Assembly: GCA_914767715.1 (NCBI GenBank)
Contig: OU612066.1
Coordinates: 38,600,283 to 38,664,282, forward strand
Direction: 5' to 3'
Length of the DNA stretch: 64,000 nt
DNA from: Membranipora membranacea
Taxonomy: Eukaryota; Bryozoa; Gymnolaemata; Cheilostomatida; Membraniporidae
In this document: positions 40,901 to 55,900 of the stretch, in pieces
How positions within the stretch are numbered: the first letter of the stretch is position 1
Layout: every line of letters begins with the position of its first letter
Translations under genes and position numbers: made by a program
Notes under the pieces: model-generated
Databases searched by the model: none
The model's input: the letters and a program-made list of their open reading frames with translations, nothing else
What the model was told of the DNA's origin: nothing

Positions 40901-43900
40901 TTTATTCTATCACTAACACTATAGGTGTTGCGAAAAAACAGGTTGCAGTACTTTGCTAATATTTGGAGAAAACCTTGCATTTGCTGACTAAAATAATGCA
41001 CATAGAAAATAAGTAATAATAGTTATAAAAAACTCATTGCGCTTTATGCTCATGGATCTCAGGAAGCTGTAAGCTGAAAATAATAAGTATGACAAACTAT
41101 GCAGAAATTATGGATCCAAAAATCAAGTTGTCAAGTATAAGCCAGTTTAGAACTGTGGGATTAACTCCTTGGTGGAATCAATGAACTAACTTGCTGGAAT
41201 GGGAACAGAATCCATGTCTCATTGATCAAATGAAGAATATTTGTATTGACTTAGAGTGATCTCTCTATAAGTAAATGCTTTTAGTAACTCTATTGTGAGG
41301 TCTGTGATTATATACTTAAATGCTTTGCACCATTGCCATGAGGGTCGTATGGTGTAGCGGTTATCACGTCTGCTTTACACGCAGAAGGTCGCGGGTTCGA
41401 GCCCCGCTATGACCTCTTTTGTTTATTTGTACATAATCATTTTTGAGGAGGCAAAAAAGGAACATAGATTCTGTATAGTTTCGCCCCTCAGCATGTATGC
41501 TTATCTAACTATAAATCCCAGATTGAAAGATAATAATCTGTCATCCTTCCCAATAGGAATCAAAGGAACCCCGGTCCGCTGAGGAGCGCGCAGAGGAGTC
41601 CATAGCTAATCTTAACTACACTCTCAGCTCTGTGGAGTCTGATATGAGCTTAAAATTAACAGAGCCGATACCGAGAGATTTAGATACACTGAACCGAGTC
41701 TTTACACAGCAACTGGTGAGTTATGATAAGTGGTAATTGGTGACTTGGTGATATGAGTTAACATTTCTTATGAATCTCAGAGCTTGTGGTAAAGCTTATA
41801 ATTCCTATTCTTTTATTCTAAGGACCCTTCCATTGTTTTACAGGAGCTTGACTCCACGCTTTCGCTTGCCTCTGATGAGTTGGAGACTTTGAGACGAGCC
41901 GCCCCAGCACTCGGGCGTACTTATCAAACTAATAGCACACCACTTAATGATAAACACCAGAGCGTCAGCGGCATATCAGCAGCATACCAGGACAGACTCA
42001 GGTGTACAAAGGTCTGTAGTATATGAGGCTAAGCGCTCATAGATTTCCGATACTACATGACATAATAGGAAGTTGTGACCTCAACTGTACCATATCGGAC
42101 TCATAATATGTCATAGAATTGAGCGATTTTTTTGCCGTTACCTACCTCCGATGTGAGACCATGTTTTACGACACAGATATTATTGTTGGTAGGTTGTTTT
42201 GGAGAGATTGAGCCTCTGTTCAGACAAAGTTAACCACATCGAGAAGATACTCAATCCACTGGATACTGTCAGCACAGATGTCGATAAATTATCTTACACT
42301 GCTGATCAGATTGAGGTAAAACACTCAACACTAGCCTTGTCATGGGCTACTCTAAACAAAAAACTTAACCCGGTGACAAGGCTAAATCGGCACTCTTTTC
42401 AGGCCTGATAGGCAATCTCTTTTCAAGTCTCAAGATTTAATGCCTAAATAGTTGAGATTTTATGATTTTGTATTGCTTAGGCAAACTCAGCTCATCTTTG
42501 TTATTTCATACCATTTATTCTGTTATGTAATCGGATGATTAATCAAGAGAAGTAAAATTGGGGCCTGTGTTAGGATGCAACAAACCTGTGATGTTACCTT
42601 TTATGTGCCCAAAAGGTGTAAAATATGCGCAGTCGGCAGGATTCGAACCTGCGCGGGCAGAGCCCAATTGATTTCTAGTCAATCGCCTTAACCACTCGGC
42701 CACGACTGCTGATGATACGAAGACCATAACAATTCTAGACAAATTATTGCTGTAGAAAACAAGCGCGCTTTCAAACATGCATAATCGATGCATAATGTGT
42801 TGTGATTGGTCAAATATGTAAATTCAAAGCGCACGCAATTATTTTGTTGTATGATGTATGTGGCACTAGAAGGTGATAACTACCATTTAGTTATTATATC
42901 ATATTACTATGCAATACTATTCTCAATACTGAAAGTATTTTTATGTTCATGATGTGTCCCTATTAGCCTCAGATCTCAGTGTTTTATCCAGCCCCATAAA
43001 CCTAGACAGGACAACATATACATATTGGAATGAATTGTATTTCTCCCACATATTAATGTTATATTATGTTTTATTTCTCAGTCTGTGAAATCTGAGTTGG
43101 GTAACAGCCAGCAGTCGATGCTGCAGCTAGGAGAGAGCTGTCGACAGCTCAGACAGGCTGTGGAGAGAAGTCGTCCTGACGCTACGTCACACCCAGATAT
43201 GGATAAACTAGAGCGCGATGTCACTGATGTCATCAATAAGTGGCAGCATCTCAGTGATGATGCCGATACTAAGTATGTTTAAATTTGCCACAGCAGTTAC
43301 AACGACCTCAATGCTTCTCATCCTGTTTTCTGCCATTTGTCCAACATGGTTTCCTGTTAGAAAGACATGTTACTTTTCTTCAGTAAACAAATTTTTTTAT
43401 TAACAAAATAATTAATTTACTGTTGTCTAAGTTTCAACCTTGGTTTGGAATGTTCTCTCTGATGATGTTTGTTTTTCTCTTCTTGTTACCAGACACAGGA
43501 ATGTAGATAAATCACTAGAGATATTGATGTTATCTGGACATAGAAGACCCTCTAATACTACAGGAGGTAGAGGTGCTACTTCTGGTGTACAGAACGGTGG
43601 TCATAATGAACTCTCACCAAGGGTAAGTAACACTCACTATCACATGGTATATAAATATGTATAAGTGCATCCCAATATGATCGCACTAGTCCAGCTTTTG
43701 CTCACTATGTAAACAGCAAACCCTAATACCAATTTGGGAAACTGCATGCACATATTGGAGTTGCGTACCCACTGAGGAAAGATGAACTTGCAATACAATG
43801 CTTAAATCTGAACTCCAACTACAGTTTGAAGTCGATGAGATTAAATTTTATCTTTCTCTCCCAGGAGATGTTTGTGACGCTTCAGGAGAGAGGAACAACT

Positions 43901-46900
43901 CTAAACAGACTCACTAAATCAGGACAATCTTCTCGCTCCATTAAGGTATGTACCTTCATCTACTCTGCGTCGGCGTGTGCTGCAGGTATAAAGGAGAACG
44001 GGAAATATCATAACTTCAGAGAGGTATGTAAAGTTATGGCAATGATAAAATGGTCACAATAGGTTCATAGGTGGTGTGTAGCATGAGGAGTGGTCTGGTG
44101 TTTATTGTGAGTTGTATGCCAATGGAAAATTGAGTGGTGTTTAGGAATGAGTGATTACGTATGATGGATGGTTGGGAGAGGCGTATTTTGTAGACTGTCT
44201 AAGCTGAAGTTCATATTGGAGATAGTGACAGGCTCACAACAGGCAAGTGATGATGATATGAGGCTAACAGAAAGGGGTTTGGAGTTATCTTCACATAATG
44301 CAGGTTGGTTGAATTGAATACTCTTTTGTATAGCAGCCTACATCACAGAAGTCATGCTGCTGCCCGTGACAGCAGACACTGTGGTTATGTATGAGACCTT
44401 ATATAAAAAGTTATATGCTGGAATAAGCTATGCGGGTGGTAGTTTGATTATCGAAGTGAAATAAAATAATATTTTCGTAGCAATATTGGCGACTTTTCTA
44501 GTTCATTTACTAACCAAAGCAGTAGATATTATTGTTCACACAACTAGTCTTGTTGCTCTAAGATTTAGGCTGCTATAAGTCGTTACCCTTACGGTTACGG
44601 TATCATCCATTTGTGGTAGAATGAAGTTCTCAGGTCTGAAAACTTCACTGAATTTCACAATGTGGACTTATCTCGTACCAGCATGTTATTCTAGTATTAT
44701 ATGCCGACATATTATGTTATGTAAGTGGAGTGGCATGTTTGTTTTCATCTACCAAACTTAATCCCGGCAAATCTAATGAGGTTTAGGAACCTGAGCTTTT
44801 AATTGACTGATTGAGGTAAGAGAATAATCTCCACCGTAGATCTGCTTGTGTGGTCTCCGTGTTATATAGTCATGTTTGGTATTATTGCGAAGTATTGTAA
44901 GGTATAGTCTGGGTGTATATTCCGCTGCTCATTGAGTGACAGAAGGCAGCCGCTGAGATTAGTTTGACTTGCAGGTTGATATCCATTCACAGAGCCACGT
45001 CTTATACTTTGATATGTTGACTCCTTCTTACCTGTGCCTCGGAGCAGTTCATTCACATAATACAATACTGAAAAGTATAACCTTCACAATTATTTTTCTA
45101 TGGCTTCACTTTTCGGTCAGTCGCTGAGCTACTTGGCGGGGAATTTGCAGGTTGGCAGGCAGATTGGCATTATTGTCCATGTCGTTGGGCTGTGAGTGCC
45201 GTGAGTGCCCTAAAGCTGTCCACATTATTACAAGCAGCATTCCTTTTACATAATGTATTGTAAGTTTGGGAAATTTTTTATATAATTTGACTGCACTAAT
45301 TTGATTGTGTGAACTGATATGGGCACGGCAGCTTTGTCACCGATTTCTTTAGCTGCCAGATCTAAGTGTTGAATTTCAAAACATCCTCTCAATAGCCGCT
45401 CAGCCTAATTGTGATTAAAAAAACTTTGAGATCTTGATCAGCCTTTGTCCAGGTAACACTTGAATCTGTTACTTTGTGATTTTTAAGTCATCGATAAGAG
45501 TTCTCTACAAATAGCTGTTCTCTATACTATTTGTGTTTGGTCCTAGAGTAATTTCATTCAATGAATTGTTGTTTTTGTGTAGTCGTACTTATTGGTTAGC
45601 TGCTGCTCCTATTACATTTCCCATAATGCATCGCTATCGGTATTAACTGTGTTGTGCTGGATGCAGGCTATTACTGAGTGGATATAAGGTTGTAGATGTT
45701 CTTTTCTGGTGAGTTTACTGTTGTTTTCCCTTTTAAGTGAAGGATTTACCTTGTTGTTGCTGGTCTTTCGATGTAGTGATGACGTTCGCCAATACTCGGG
45801 TCAAATCATCTTAGAAATCTGAAGTTACATGTCATATCAGACATAGTAACTTACCGACGTATCAGGGCACCCTCGCAATATGAACTTGAATTATAGAAGG
45901 TAGGAATTCGTCATCAACTTTACATGCATGACTATCGTAGCACTCGTGTTAATGCGGCTGAGAATTTTTAGAAGTTTTGTATTCCTCTCTTGTAGTGAAG
46001 TAACGATGAGTACATCAGACGAGCTGAGTCCTCCTTCCTCGGCCTCACTGTCTAAGTCTCAGTCAGGTGGCGCTCTCAAATTACTCGATGACTTGGATGA
46101 GCTCGCCTCTCTACTTGGAACTGATATAAGTAAACCTCGAGTGTGGAAATCATCTAAGTCAGAGACTCAAACCATCACTGAAGTCTCTCACATACAGCCT
46201 CAGATTATAACTCGGGTTGAGTTGAGTAAAGTTTTCTCGACTCGTGGCGGTGAGAACTTACAGCAGGCGATAGACTCGGGTAGACTTGATACTTTGACTG
46301 GATATTATAAGGATGTAGGGGGGATAAGTCAGAAATTAGCTGATGTACTGGATAGAGAAGTGATTAATGCTGACTCAGCAGCGTTTGTTAACCCTGACAA
46401 TGGAGATATCCACGATCTGCAGGTTTGTTCACTCACTCATCTTGATGAAGTTTGATCAATCTTATCCATCTTTCCATCTTTCATCTTTTTCTTAATTTCT
46501 TGAACAGATAGACACAAAATTTTTCCTCTGATTTTTCACTATATTACTTTGAGTTTTAGGTTCTGAAGAGTTAGGAACCTTTTGATGAGCGGTCACATTG
46601 AGAAAAAAACAACCGTTGTAATTATTGATAAATCGCACTAGAATATCATCCCCATAAACTTACTCCCTTTGTAGCATGCGATCACACATGGATATATACA
46701 GAAGACGGGGCACTACATCGATCCCCACACTGGGAAGAGATTGAAGCTGAAGGAATGTTTAGAGAGGAATATAATAGTACCGAGAGATATTGAGAGATCA
46801 CAGGGTCAGATAAAGGTGGAGGAGAGAGAAGTTATCATCCCTCAGATTAACCTGGAGGGTAAACAAGTCACTGAGGTGAGACGATTTACTGCTCAGCTGT

Positions 46901-49900
46901 TGAAAGTCGTCATTTGCCATTACAAACATGGCTTGAGATGTACATGACTTGTATGAAAATGATATTATTAAATTCTGATCTAGGATGATTGTATGACTGA
47001 GAATGAAAGTTTGGTTAACTCTGGTTATTACTGTCAGGTTAGAGATCCGGGTACATTAGAGTGGATATCCGTCTCACTTGCTATATCCAGGGGACTGTAT
47101 GACGCCAATAAAGACAGATACTTCAACCTAAAAACTGGAGAATTACTGTCAACTCAGCAGGCACTGGCTAAAGATATGGTTAAACTGGGTAATAAGGTGC
47201 GTTATCATTACTGGTCACTGCTTCCATCTTACTTAATTTGTTGACATTGTAAGATTCATATGAGAAGTTCATGATGAAGCTCAAAATTAATGTCTCACAA
47301 CTCGATCTTTGCTTGATTTTTGCAAAGATTCTTTGCACATTGTGCTTGTACTTCCGACTCGGTCAAAGCCTATTATACAACATTGCACTGAGCAAGTTCC
47401 TAATTTCTCTTTTTTGTTTTTGCAATGAAATCATTTGATCCCAGCTTCAGTGTTCAGACAAATTGAGCTATTCACAGAACCAGTTATTTTGGCTTCCATT
47501 GTTTTAATGTGGCAAAGATATCTTGTGTGGTGTGAGACTTTTTCATTGAGTGCGTAAATTGAGTAGAAGTATCAGATTATCCGTCCAGGTATTTTAATTA
47601 ATTGATAAGCCATCTGAAAAAAAGCTAAGAAGTCAAAATGGGCTTTAACACAAGCCATTCATATGTACAAACTCAGATTGATGTAAGATTTTCAAATTAA
47701 ACTTTTGATTGTGTTCTTTTTATGAGCAGATGATTGATGAGAGTATGGAGAGTAACAACACTGATGTCTTACTAGAAGGTCACATCACAGGACTAAAAGG
47801 TTTAGACATCAATTACAGCGGAGAGATTCTGAGTGATGATGAGGATTTAGATGATTTAGTCTTCGCCTCTTCATCCCCTCGTGGTGCGAGTCCACCAGAG
47901 AGACCAGCATATCCAGGGGACGGTGAGCACGCCACCCAAACAATGGTCAAGAGAGAAGTCATAGGAACAGAGGATATCATCACTGGGACTCCGACGCCCA
48001 GCAGTAAATCTGGGACTAGCTCTGTTACACCCGTGGGCTCAGTGAGTGGATATACAGTCACTGATCAGCTTTATCAGACTGAGACGACTCTTCATCAGAC
48101 TGAGATGACTAGACACACAGACAGTCAGCAGGGTGATGATGGGCTGAATCTCAGCTCTGGGTTTGCATCTCAAACTGGAGGAAATAGCGGATCATTATTA
48201 ATGAGTGAAGGCTATTCTATGGAGCAACAGTTTTCAGTTTCTCAGAGCTACGCTGTACAACCTGCTCAATCTGCACAATCTGTACAATCTGTACAATCTG
48301 TGCAATCTGCACAATCTGCTCAGTCTGGTTTCACATCTACGCCTTATACACAAACTTTCACACAGGCACAGGAGTTTGAAAGTGTATTAGGGACAAGACC
48401 TAAACATATGTCCATGGCAGATGAATTTGAGGTTCATAGACAGGAGCAACAACCCAACGATACCCACAACAAGTATGATACTATGTCTTTGGCAAGTTCA
48501 TCTTCTTACGTTGATGATTCGAGATTTGATGAGACTTTACATCACTCACTACACAACGAGATAACAGATATACCAGCAGCGCTGACGCCTCAATCAGGCT
48601 CAACTAACTCTTTCGATCTCCCAAACGATAACACAATCACCGAGAAGACAATCACCGAGCAGATAGCTGAGAAAACTAATCTTGCTGGTGAAATCGATCA
48701 GAGTTTAGTATCATGGCAGATGGCGACTGAGTCGGTGTCCCAGCGCACAGCGGAAGGTTCAGTGTCTGACACGATTACTGACTCTGATATGACTGTGATT
48801 GTGAGTAAGAAGCCATTCAGCAGTGAGCCACTGGAGTTATCCCATCCCGCTGCTCCTCTCAGCAGTGAGCCACTGGAGTTACCCTCACCCGCTGCTCCAC
48901 GCGTCCCTAAACTGGATCTGAGCGAGGACTCCGCTGATCGTACTCTGGCTGAGTCTTATCAAGCAGAGGAAATGATGTCATCACGCTCCGTATCTCTGGA
49001 CTTGTCTAATGTGACGGCGAGTGATAGAGTAACCCCGAGCGGTGAGTGCGCAGGAGACGGTAAGACAAGCATCATGAGCCTCTCACCAGTACCTGATCTC
49101 CCAGAGGAGACAACTCAGAGTAAGATTACAGAGACTAAAGCAGCCGAAACTAAAACATCGCCGTCTACTGCTGGTCAATCTCAACTCCCAGCTGCCCAGA
49201 GCACTCCTAAAGTAACAAGAAAAGCTCCGTCAGAGCCAGCTCAGCGTGCAGAGGTCAAAGAAGAAACTAATGCAGATCCAGAACCAGAAGATACAACAGA
49301 AGTCCTGAAACCACCGACAGAGGCAAGCGCTATGATCCGGAACCTAAAAGAAAAACTGAGAGCTAAGTCTACTAGTGAGGGTGACAATGTCAAACCTTCC
49401 TCTCTGTCACCGAAGCCTGTTAGAGCTATGAGGACACAATCAGCCGCAAAATCACCGACCCCAGCAGGTCTGAACTCTCCTCTCTCCCCATCAGGAGGGC
49501 GAGCCCCAAATACTCCAATCCCTAAATCTGACAGCTCGCCTTCACTGAAACAGCTCAGCCACCAGCTAGCTATGGAGGCTATCCAGCAGAGAGCGTCAAT
49601 AAGAGGGACGAGTGAGAAGTCGAGCGTACCCACCCTACCTATAGGCAGTGTGAGGCCTTCAGAACGACTGGCTAGCTGGAGGGAGAAGGAGGAGAAGACT
49701 GTAGCTACAAGAGAAACTAGAAAGAGTGAGAGCGTCACACTGAAGAGCCCAGCCGCTGCTCCCACTGCTGCTGCTCCTCCCACTGCTGCCGAGATCGGGA
49801 TACTCTCTCCTCAACCTAAGAGACGTCAGTCTGAGGTTAGTATGTCTCTGATGGAGTGTTGACTTAGTCTCATGATACTTCTCTCATGTTTCTAGTCTGC

Positions 49901-52900
49901 AGAATAAGCTAGTGAATATATATATTTACAAGCTAGCAATGGGCCTATATCGTCATGCTCACTCATGTGATTGTATTTATTGTAGAGTGCTGCTTTAATT
50001 GAAGCGAGAAAAAATCTAAAATCACCAGAAGCTGCTGATAAGAAGCCCAAATCAGGGTTGGGCAACTCTGAAAAGCCAAGGTAAGGAAGCAGATCTACAA
50101 GTATCTATCTAATATAGTATACAGGGAATATCAGTGTTGGGTTAACCGTAAGCCTGCAGGTGAATCTCCAAAAGTTCAGTGTGATTAAAATGTCATAACA
50201 ATGTATGAATAATTTCATTAATTTAGGGTATGGTGGTTGTAACAATGATACTTGGTTTCTTTTATGTCTAATTGGGATTTCATTGAATTTATTGTTTACA
50301 TCCCCTGTAACCTTTTGGGTGAAATTCCTCAACCCTCTAATTTAAAGTTTTGGATTCCAATCTGAAAATTAGATCGGAAGTTTTGTGGGTGTATCATATT
50401 GTTTGCTAGTCTAAGATGCCTAATTTAGAGAACTGAAGACCCTGAGGCTTGAAGAGAAGCGCTTCAACTTGATACATCTCTATTTATGAATGCTGGTTAT
50501 CTCTGATCAGGGTATGAGCCTGAGAAATTCTCATGTATAATTAGCTGTTAAGATGATGCCTTCTATCAGTTTGTTATACGCAGAACTCAGTTGGAATTCT
50601 ATATTCATTATGCTGCAGTACTTCAATTCAAGCTTTTGGGAAAACCACGAAAGTATAACAATGTTATTATTTGAGTAGATTAAGAGATATTACAATATTG
50701 TCGATCATTTCGACTTGTAAGCAGGACTGCCGCGGCAGTGAGCAGCGCTCAGAGATAACTCTCTCTGTCTATAAGATGAGTTTGTGTAAATCGAGGCAGC
50801 AGAGAATGTAAGTATTTTGGATAAATTTTGAAACAATTTTGTTATCATAGACTATGATGGGAGATAGTGTTGCAGTCAGCAGGCTTGCCAAGATATTTTC
50901 CGGTTACACATTTGATATAATCTGTGATTTATAGCTCAGAGTTGTTAGCCCAAGTAGACGCAGTTTTGGAGAGAGCTCGCAGTGATGTAGACGGTCTGTC
51001 TTACTACCCGACATCACCTGTACCGTCAGACAAGCGTCGCAGTGTGTCATCAGCGAGCACTTCCAGCAACACAAGTCTAGTTACCAGACAATCACCAAGT
51101 GTCATTAAATCGTCACCAACTGTCAGGTCACCTGTTAATGGTGGAATGACATCACCGATTAGTGGGAGGTCCTCACACAGTAGTAACAGCTCAGTGACAC
51201 TACAGGCTAGTACTAAATCTGACATCACAAGCAAGGTGCCTTCTTCTATAACTGACAGACAGGATCATGTGAATACTAGTGACAGAAAGTCTCCTCTGAG
51301 GAATGGACATGACAGACTTACACCACAGAGAGGAAGAGAAGAGAAAAAGGTTAATGAGCAGCACTGTTCTGTTTTCATATATTTTAATTTGACTCATTTG
51401 ATATTTTGAGTTGGTATATATATCCACATATTGAGAGAGAGATGGTGTGTGTGTGGCACTGCGCGCCAACCCAAGTGTAGCACGTATGATAAAATCCAGC
51501 GTTAGCAAGTAATATGGGGAAAAAAAAAAAGATTGTTAATGAGATTTAGATCAATGAATCCGCTGACAGCAATACATTCCGATGCCATTAGTACAATTGT
51601 CGCCGTTACGTAATAGTTATGTTAGTTTGTGATAATAGCCTTGTATAATTAGACATGTAGCAATTTATTTTGGCTACAGACGAGCTGCTCGTTTGCAAGA
51701 TTCGCTGCTGTTGCTGCTGCTAGGCGTATTACCTGTCAGCTACATAGACAGTGACCAGTGTGTTAGCAGCGGCCAGTGAGTGTTATGGTCAGCTGTTCTG
51801 ACCAGTTCACTTCACACCTAACGAGTGAAAACTCTATTAGAAGTCAGCAGCTGGTTAACCCACAGGAAGTGGTCTCGAAAGGTGCTCAATGAAAAATTAA
51901 GGCTATATAAATAACTGCTTATCATCGTCCATAAGCGTTTTGCCGTAACTAAATTGTGGTATGTGCTTTTTTATTCCCAAGTATTTATATTTGCAGATTG
52001 AACCACCAAAGAATAGAACACCTTCACCGAGTAAAATTGTAAAAGTGGAGCCCAAATCTCCCTCCAAAGTCGCCTTCACTTATGATCCTGTTATGAAAAA
52101 GGTAAAAATTCTAAACTTATAACTACTTTCAGATCATATTCTAGATCCTTGTTTGTCTAAGTTTGACGATTGATTCTCTTATTTCTATTGTATCCCGTTT
52201 AGTTATTTCCACACCTCTTTTTATTGTTTAGCACAAAGTGACAGTCTTCCAGTATGGTAGAACTGTGTCGTATCAGACCGGAGCTCAGATGGGCCTGATT
52301 AATATAAAGATGGGGCGTTTCAGAGACCCCCTCTCCGGAGCTGTACTCTCAATCAGAGATGCATGTCTACAGGGATACCTGGATGAGTTAGCTCCTGCTA
52401 TCACAGATATACAGACAGGTTGGTTACCTGTATGGGTCTTACTTAACACCTAATACCATAGACTAAATTAGAGTATGTCATGACCAGATGCTGTCATGAT
52501 ATTTTGCAATATAATTTAAAAAATACCAATAAATCGACCACTCAAGCAAGCTGCCAAATATTTTGTAATTTTCATTCTCAAAATCCTACAGTTTTACCGT
52601 AAAACAATGTTCAGTCTTTCCCATAGTAGAAGAATATATTTGTTGAACTTATTGTTGAAAACTTTATGCAGTATGAGTTCACATTCAACCATATAACTCT
52701 TTTCTCTGTGTATATTTTATACTTACTTATGTACATCTGTAATTTTATTATCCCGAATAAGAGCTGCTAGGATTGGGAAAAGGTTAATTCGATTTGTTTG
52801 TTTCTTCAGTGATGGTCTTTGTTGCTTTTTATGAGCATGAACCTGTGAAATGGAGATAATATCTACAATCCATCTGCCAATGGATATGGTGCAATCTGCA

Positions 52901-55900
52901 CAGCCCTCCCTGTCCGCAGCCGTTAATAGTTCCTTATATTTTGAAGTTGTCTTCTCTTCTTTTTGATCAGGTCGTATCTTTACCCTGAAGGAGTGTGCTG
53001 ATGAGAAGCTTATAGATTTGGATACGGGGCGTGTATCTGAAGCCCGTATAAAGGCCTTACAACTATCTGTACCAAACTACCTGATATCTAATCTTATCGT
53101 TACACCTCGGACTGTTAACCTTCTGGATGCAGTCAAGGTGAGGCACAAACATGCTCTCATACATGTACATTAAGCCCATAGGTAGCATACCATGTAAAAA
53201 ACTAAAGGTGTTTTTTGATTCAGTAAGTAACCCTCCAAAATACATCCATTATTCAATCTTCAATACAATTCCAAGACAATCTGAATGTCTCAACAATTTC
53301 CAATCTCTATCTGTATTACTGCATAATATGAAGGGTCTCCCCACACTCACTTGTAATGATCATCATAGAGAGCTCTGGTAGATATTACTAGACTGTATAC
53401 TTCCCATCCACAGGTTGGCCTACTGAACCCCCACACAGGGGAGTTCTCTCACCCTCAGTCTGATCATGTCTGTAACTTAGAGCAGGCTGTTAATATGGGA
53501 TTTATCAGCGGCAGATCTATAACTGTACGAGATCTCACTACTAGGAAGTTATATTATCTCAGTGATGCTCTCAAGAAGTACATAGTCAGGGCTGAGAATG
53601 GTAAGTTTAGTACTAGTAGGATATGAAATAATAAATAAGGATACAGGCTTACTGTCTTGGTACGAGTTGTGTTACTTCTCAAATATTGATGTGTGAGTCT
53701 CATTCGTTGGAGATGTCTTCCTGTGTTGAAGAGGAGGAATTTTGAGGTGAGCAGTCTTGCCCTAGCCTTTTCACAGTTTTTTCTCAAAACCAAAAAAATA
53801 AAAAACGGCCGCGTGACAAGGCTAGTCTTGTTCAAGAATAGTAGTTTATTAAATTGATAAAGGATTATGTTATAGTTAGTCACATTTATTTGGGTCAAAA
53901 CGGCTGTTCTCTCTATGATAATGATAAATTTTCTCTATTTATCAAACTTTAGTCTGACTTACCTAGGAGTAACAAGGGTCATTAATGTTGTCATTGACGA
54001 TGTCACACTTCTTATCCACTGATGGTCAACAGCCTACATGTGAAATGAAATCATACTTGTTGATTCTCTTCCGCACAGGTGACTTAGTAGAACCAGGGAG
54101 CGGTCGAGTTCTGATGACATTCTACAAAGCTCTGACCTCTGGTGTATATAAGACTGTGTATGATATGAACAATAGGACTGTGTTACACCCTCCTACAGGA
54201 CTCGATAGAGGAATCAACCAAGCTGTGAAAACATCGCTACTGGGACACGATACATGTCTGGTGTACGATACTGAGCAGGCTAAACAGGTGAGATAGAGTT
54301 ATACTGTGTGTATCTATGCGCAGAATCACTACATAAATACCTTTTCATGTCGATAAGTAAAAACTTGGGTATGAATGACCCTCTCACCATGTGCTTCTAT
54401 TAATTTGAGTTTAATTTCTCAGCTGTTCTTTGATTTGATCGGAGGAGTACTCCTAGATATGATGATGCTAAATTTATGAGCCCCAGAAGTAAAGCAATAG
54501 ATAGTTGCGAACATATTAAATTGTTTTGTTCAATAAACAACAAGCTTTATTTTGAGATTGTTTCCATGTAAATGATAATATAACTATAACATAATAATAT
54601 AACATGCACACGGCAGCGGCAGCGCACATGTCAGCACTCCCAGGTGGGAGTATAAATGAGCATTAGAGGTGCCTACGTCTGATAGTCATTCACTGATAGG
54701 ATTTCAGCTAACGCTGCGTCTGTTTGGTTACGATCCTGTTTGGTTAGGATCCGTATTGTAATGCTATCCTTGTATCTTTAGCTGTCTGTAATAACGCTTT
54801 CATTCATTCACCAATAAACTTACATATAACCAGTACATACATAGAGTAATGTTTATTACTGAATGAGTGAGAACGTTCGGTGCAGCTGAACTTAGCATAC
54901 ATACATGATTATCTATATTTATATATATATATACGAGTACTTGTTTTTATCCTGTTGTATTCGGTGTACGTTCAGATAGAATCTCATCAGTGTAAGTGAC
55001 AGGTTATCACCAGTAAGAGTAAGTTAGTGTACCTCTGGTATTGTCCTTCCGGTGTAAGTGAGTATATATTTGTATATGTATATGTATATGTAGGTATCGT
55101 TTGAGGAAGCTTTAGCCTCAGGTATTATTAGCAGACAAGACACTACCTATACAGATAAGCTATCCTCGGCCATTATAAGCTGTGATAAAGCTGTGGAGCT
55201 CAGACTAATACAGCCGATTGGTGCAGAGGTACTAACTCAGGATAACCTGTCAGAGTGTGTTAGTAAACTCTACCCTCCTCCACAGAGTGATGACAGGTGA
55301 GTCCACACAGTAGTTACATTTCATAACATGACCAAAAATTTACCCTCAATTAGTAAGGGATCTGTATAGAAATTGTTTTCTAATGGCTGTTGGACCATGG
55401 TTTCATGGACCACACTTTATTGGTGTTGATTCGCAATAAATACCTGAGATGTGATTTTTTTCGCTCATAATAACCAGATTTGTGTTAGTAGATATAACAG
55501 AATAAACGTAAGATTATTCACCCAGTTACTCGGCTACTCGGTTACTCGGCTGTATTTCCATACATCTATTTTCTGCTATTAGTATTATATCTGTACAAAT
55601 TAATACCAAGCGTCCTCGGCTGAGTTGATGAGTTAACCTTATTATTTTCACTCAAGAGTTTTTTATTAAATGGTTTATAATTCGCTTACTTCAATATTTA
55701 TATGAATACACCAACTCCCAAATTACACCCAAATATTACTGTAACTGTAATTATATGAGAGATAAACATTACAGGGTTATCAATAGCTCATCAGTTTTTA
55801 TTGGCAGATTTGTCGATACATCTAGAACTTAGTACCCTACCGTTCATGTAGCTAGTTAACTTATTTCTGGTTTTTAGTTCGGCTCTAACAACTAAAACCT

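Noticed and set aside
43986-44023. Separate 38-bp exon after TGCAG at 43985
   Set aside because: In the required phase 0 it begins GTA TAA, a stop. The sequence can only be coding as an extension of exon 28.
44862-45065. 67-codon - strand frame with a donor-like CAG|GTAAGA
   Set aside because: The peptide looks plausible but has no partner exons, start context or poly(A) signal.
49241-49783. 180-codon open frame on the - strand
   Set aside because: It lies fully opposite exon 32, whose Ser/Pro/Lys-rich codons rarely create antisense stops. No splice sites or family likeness.
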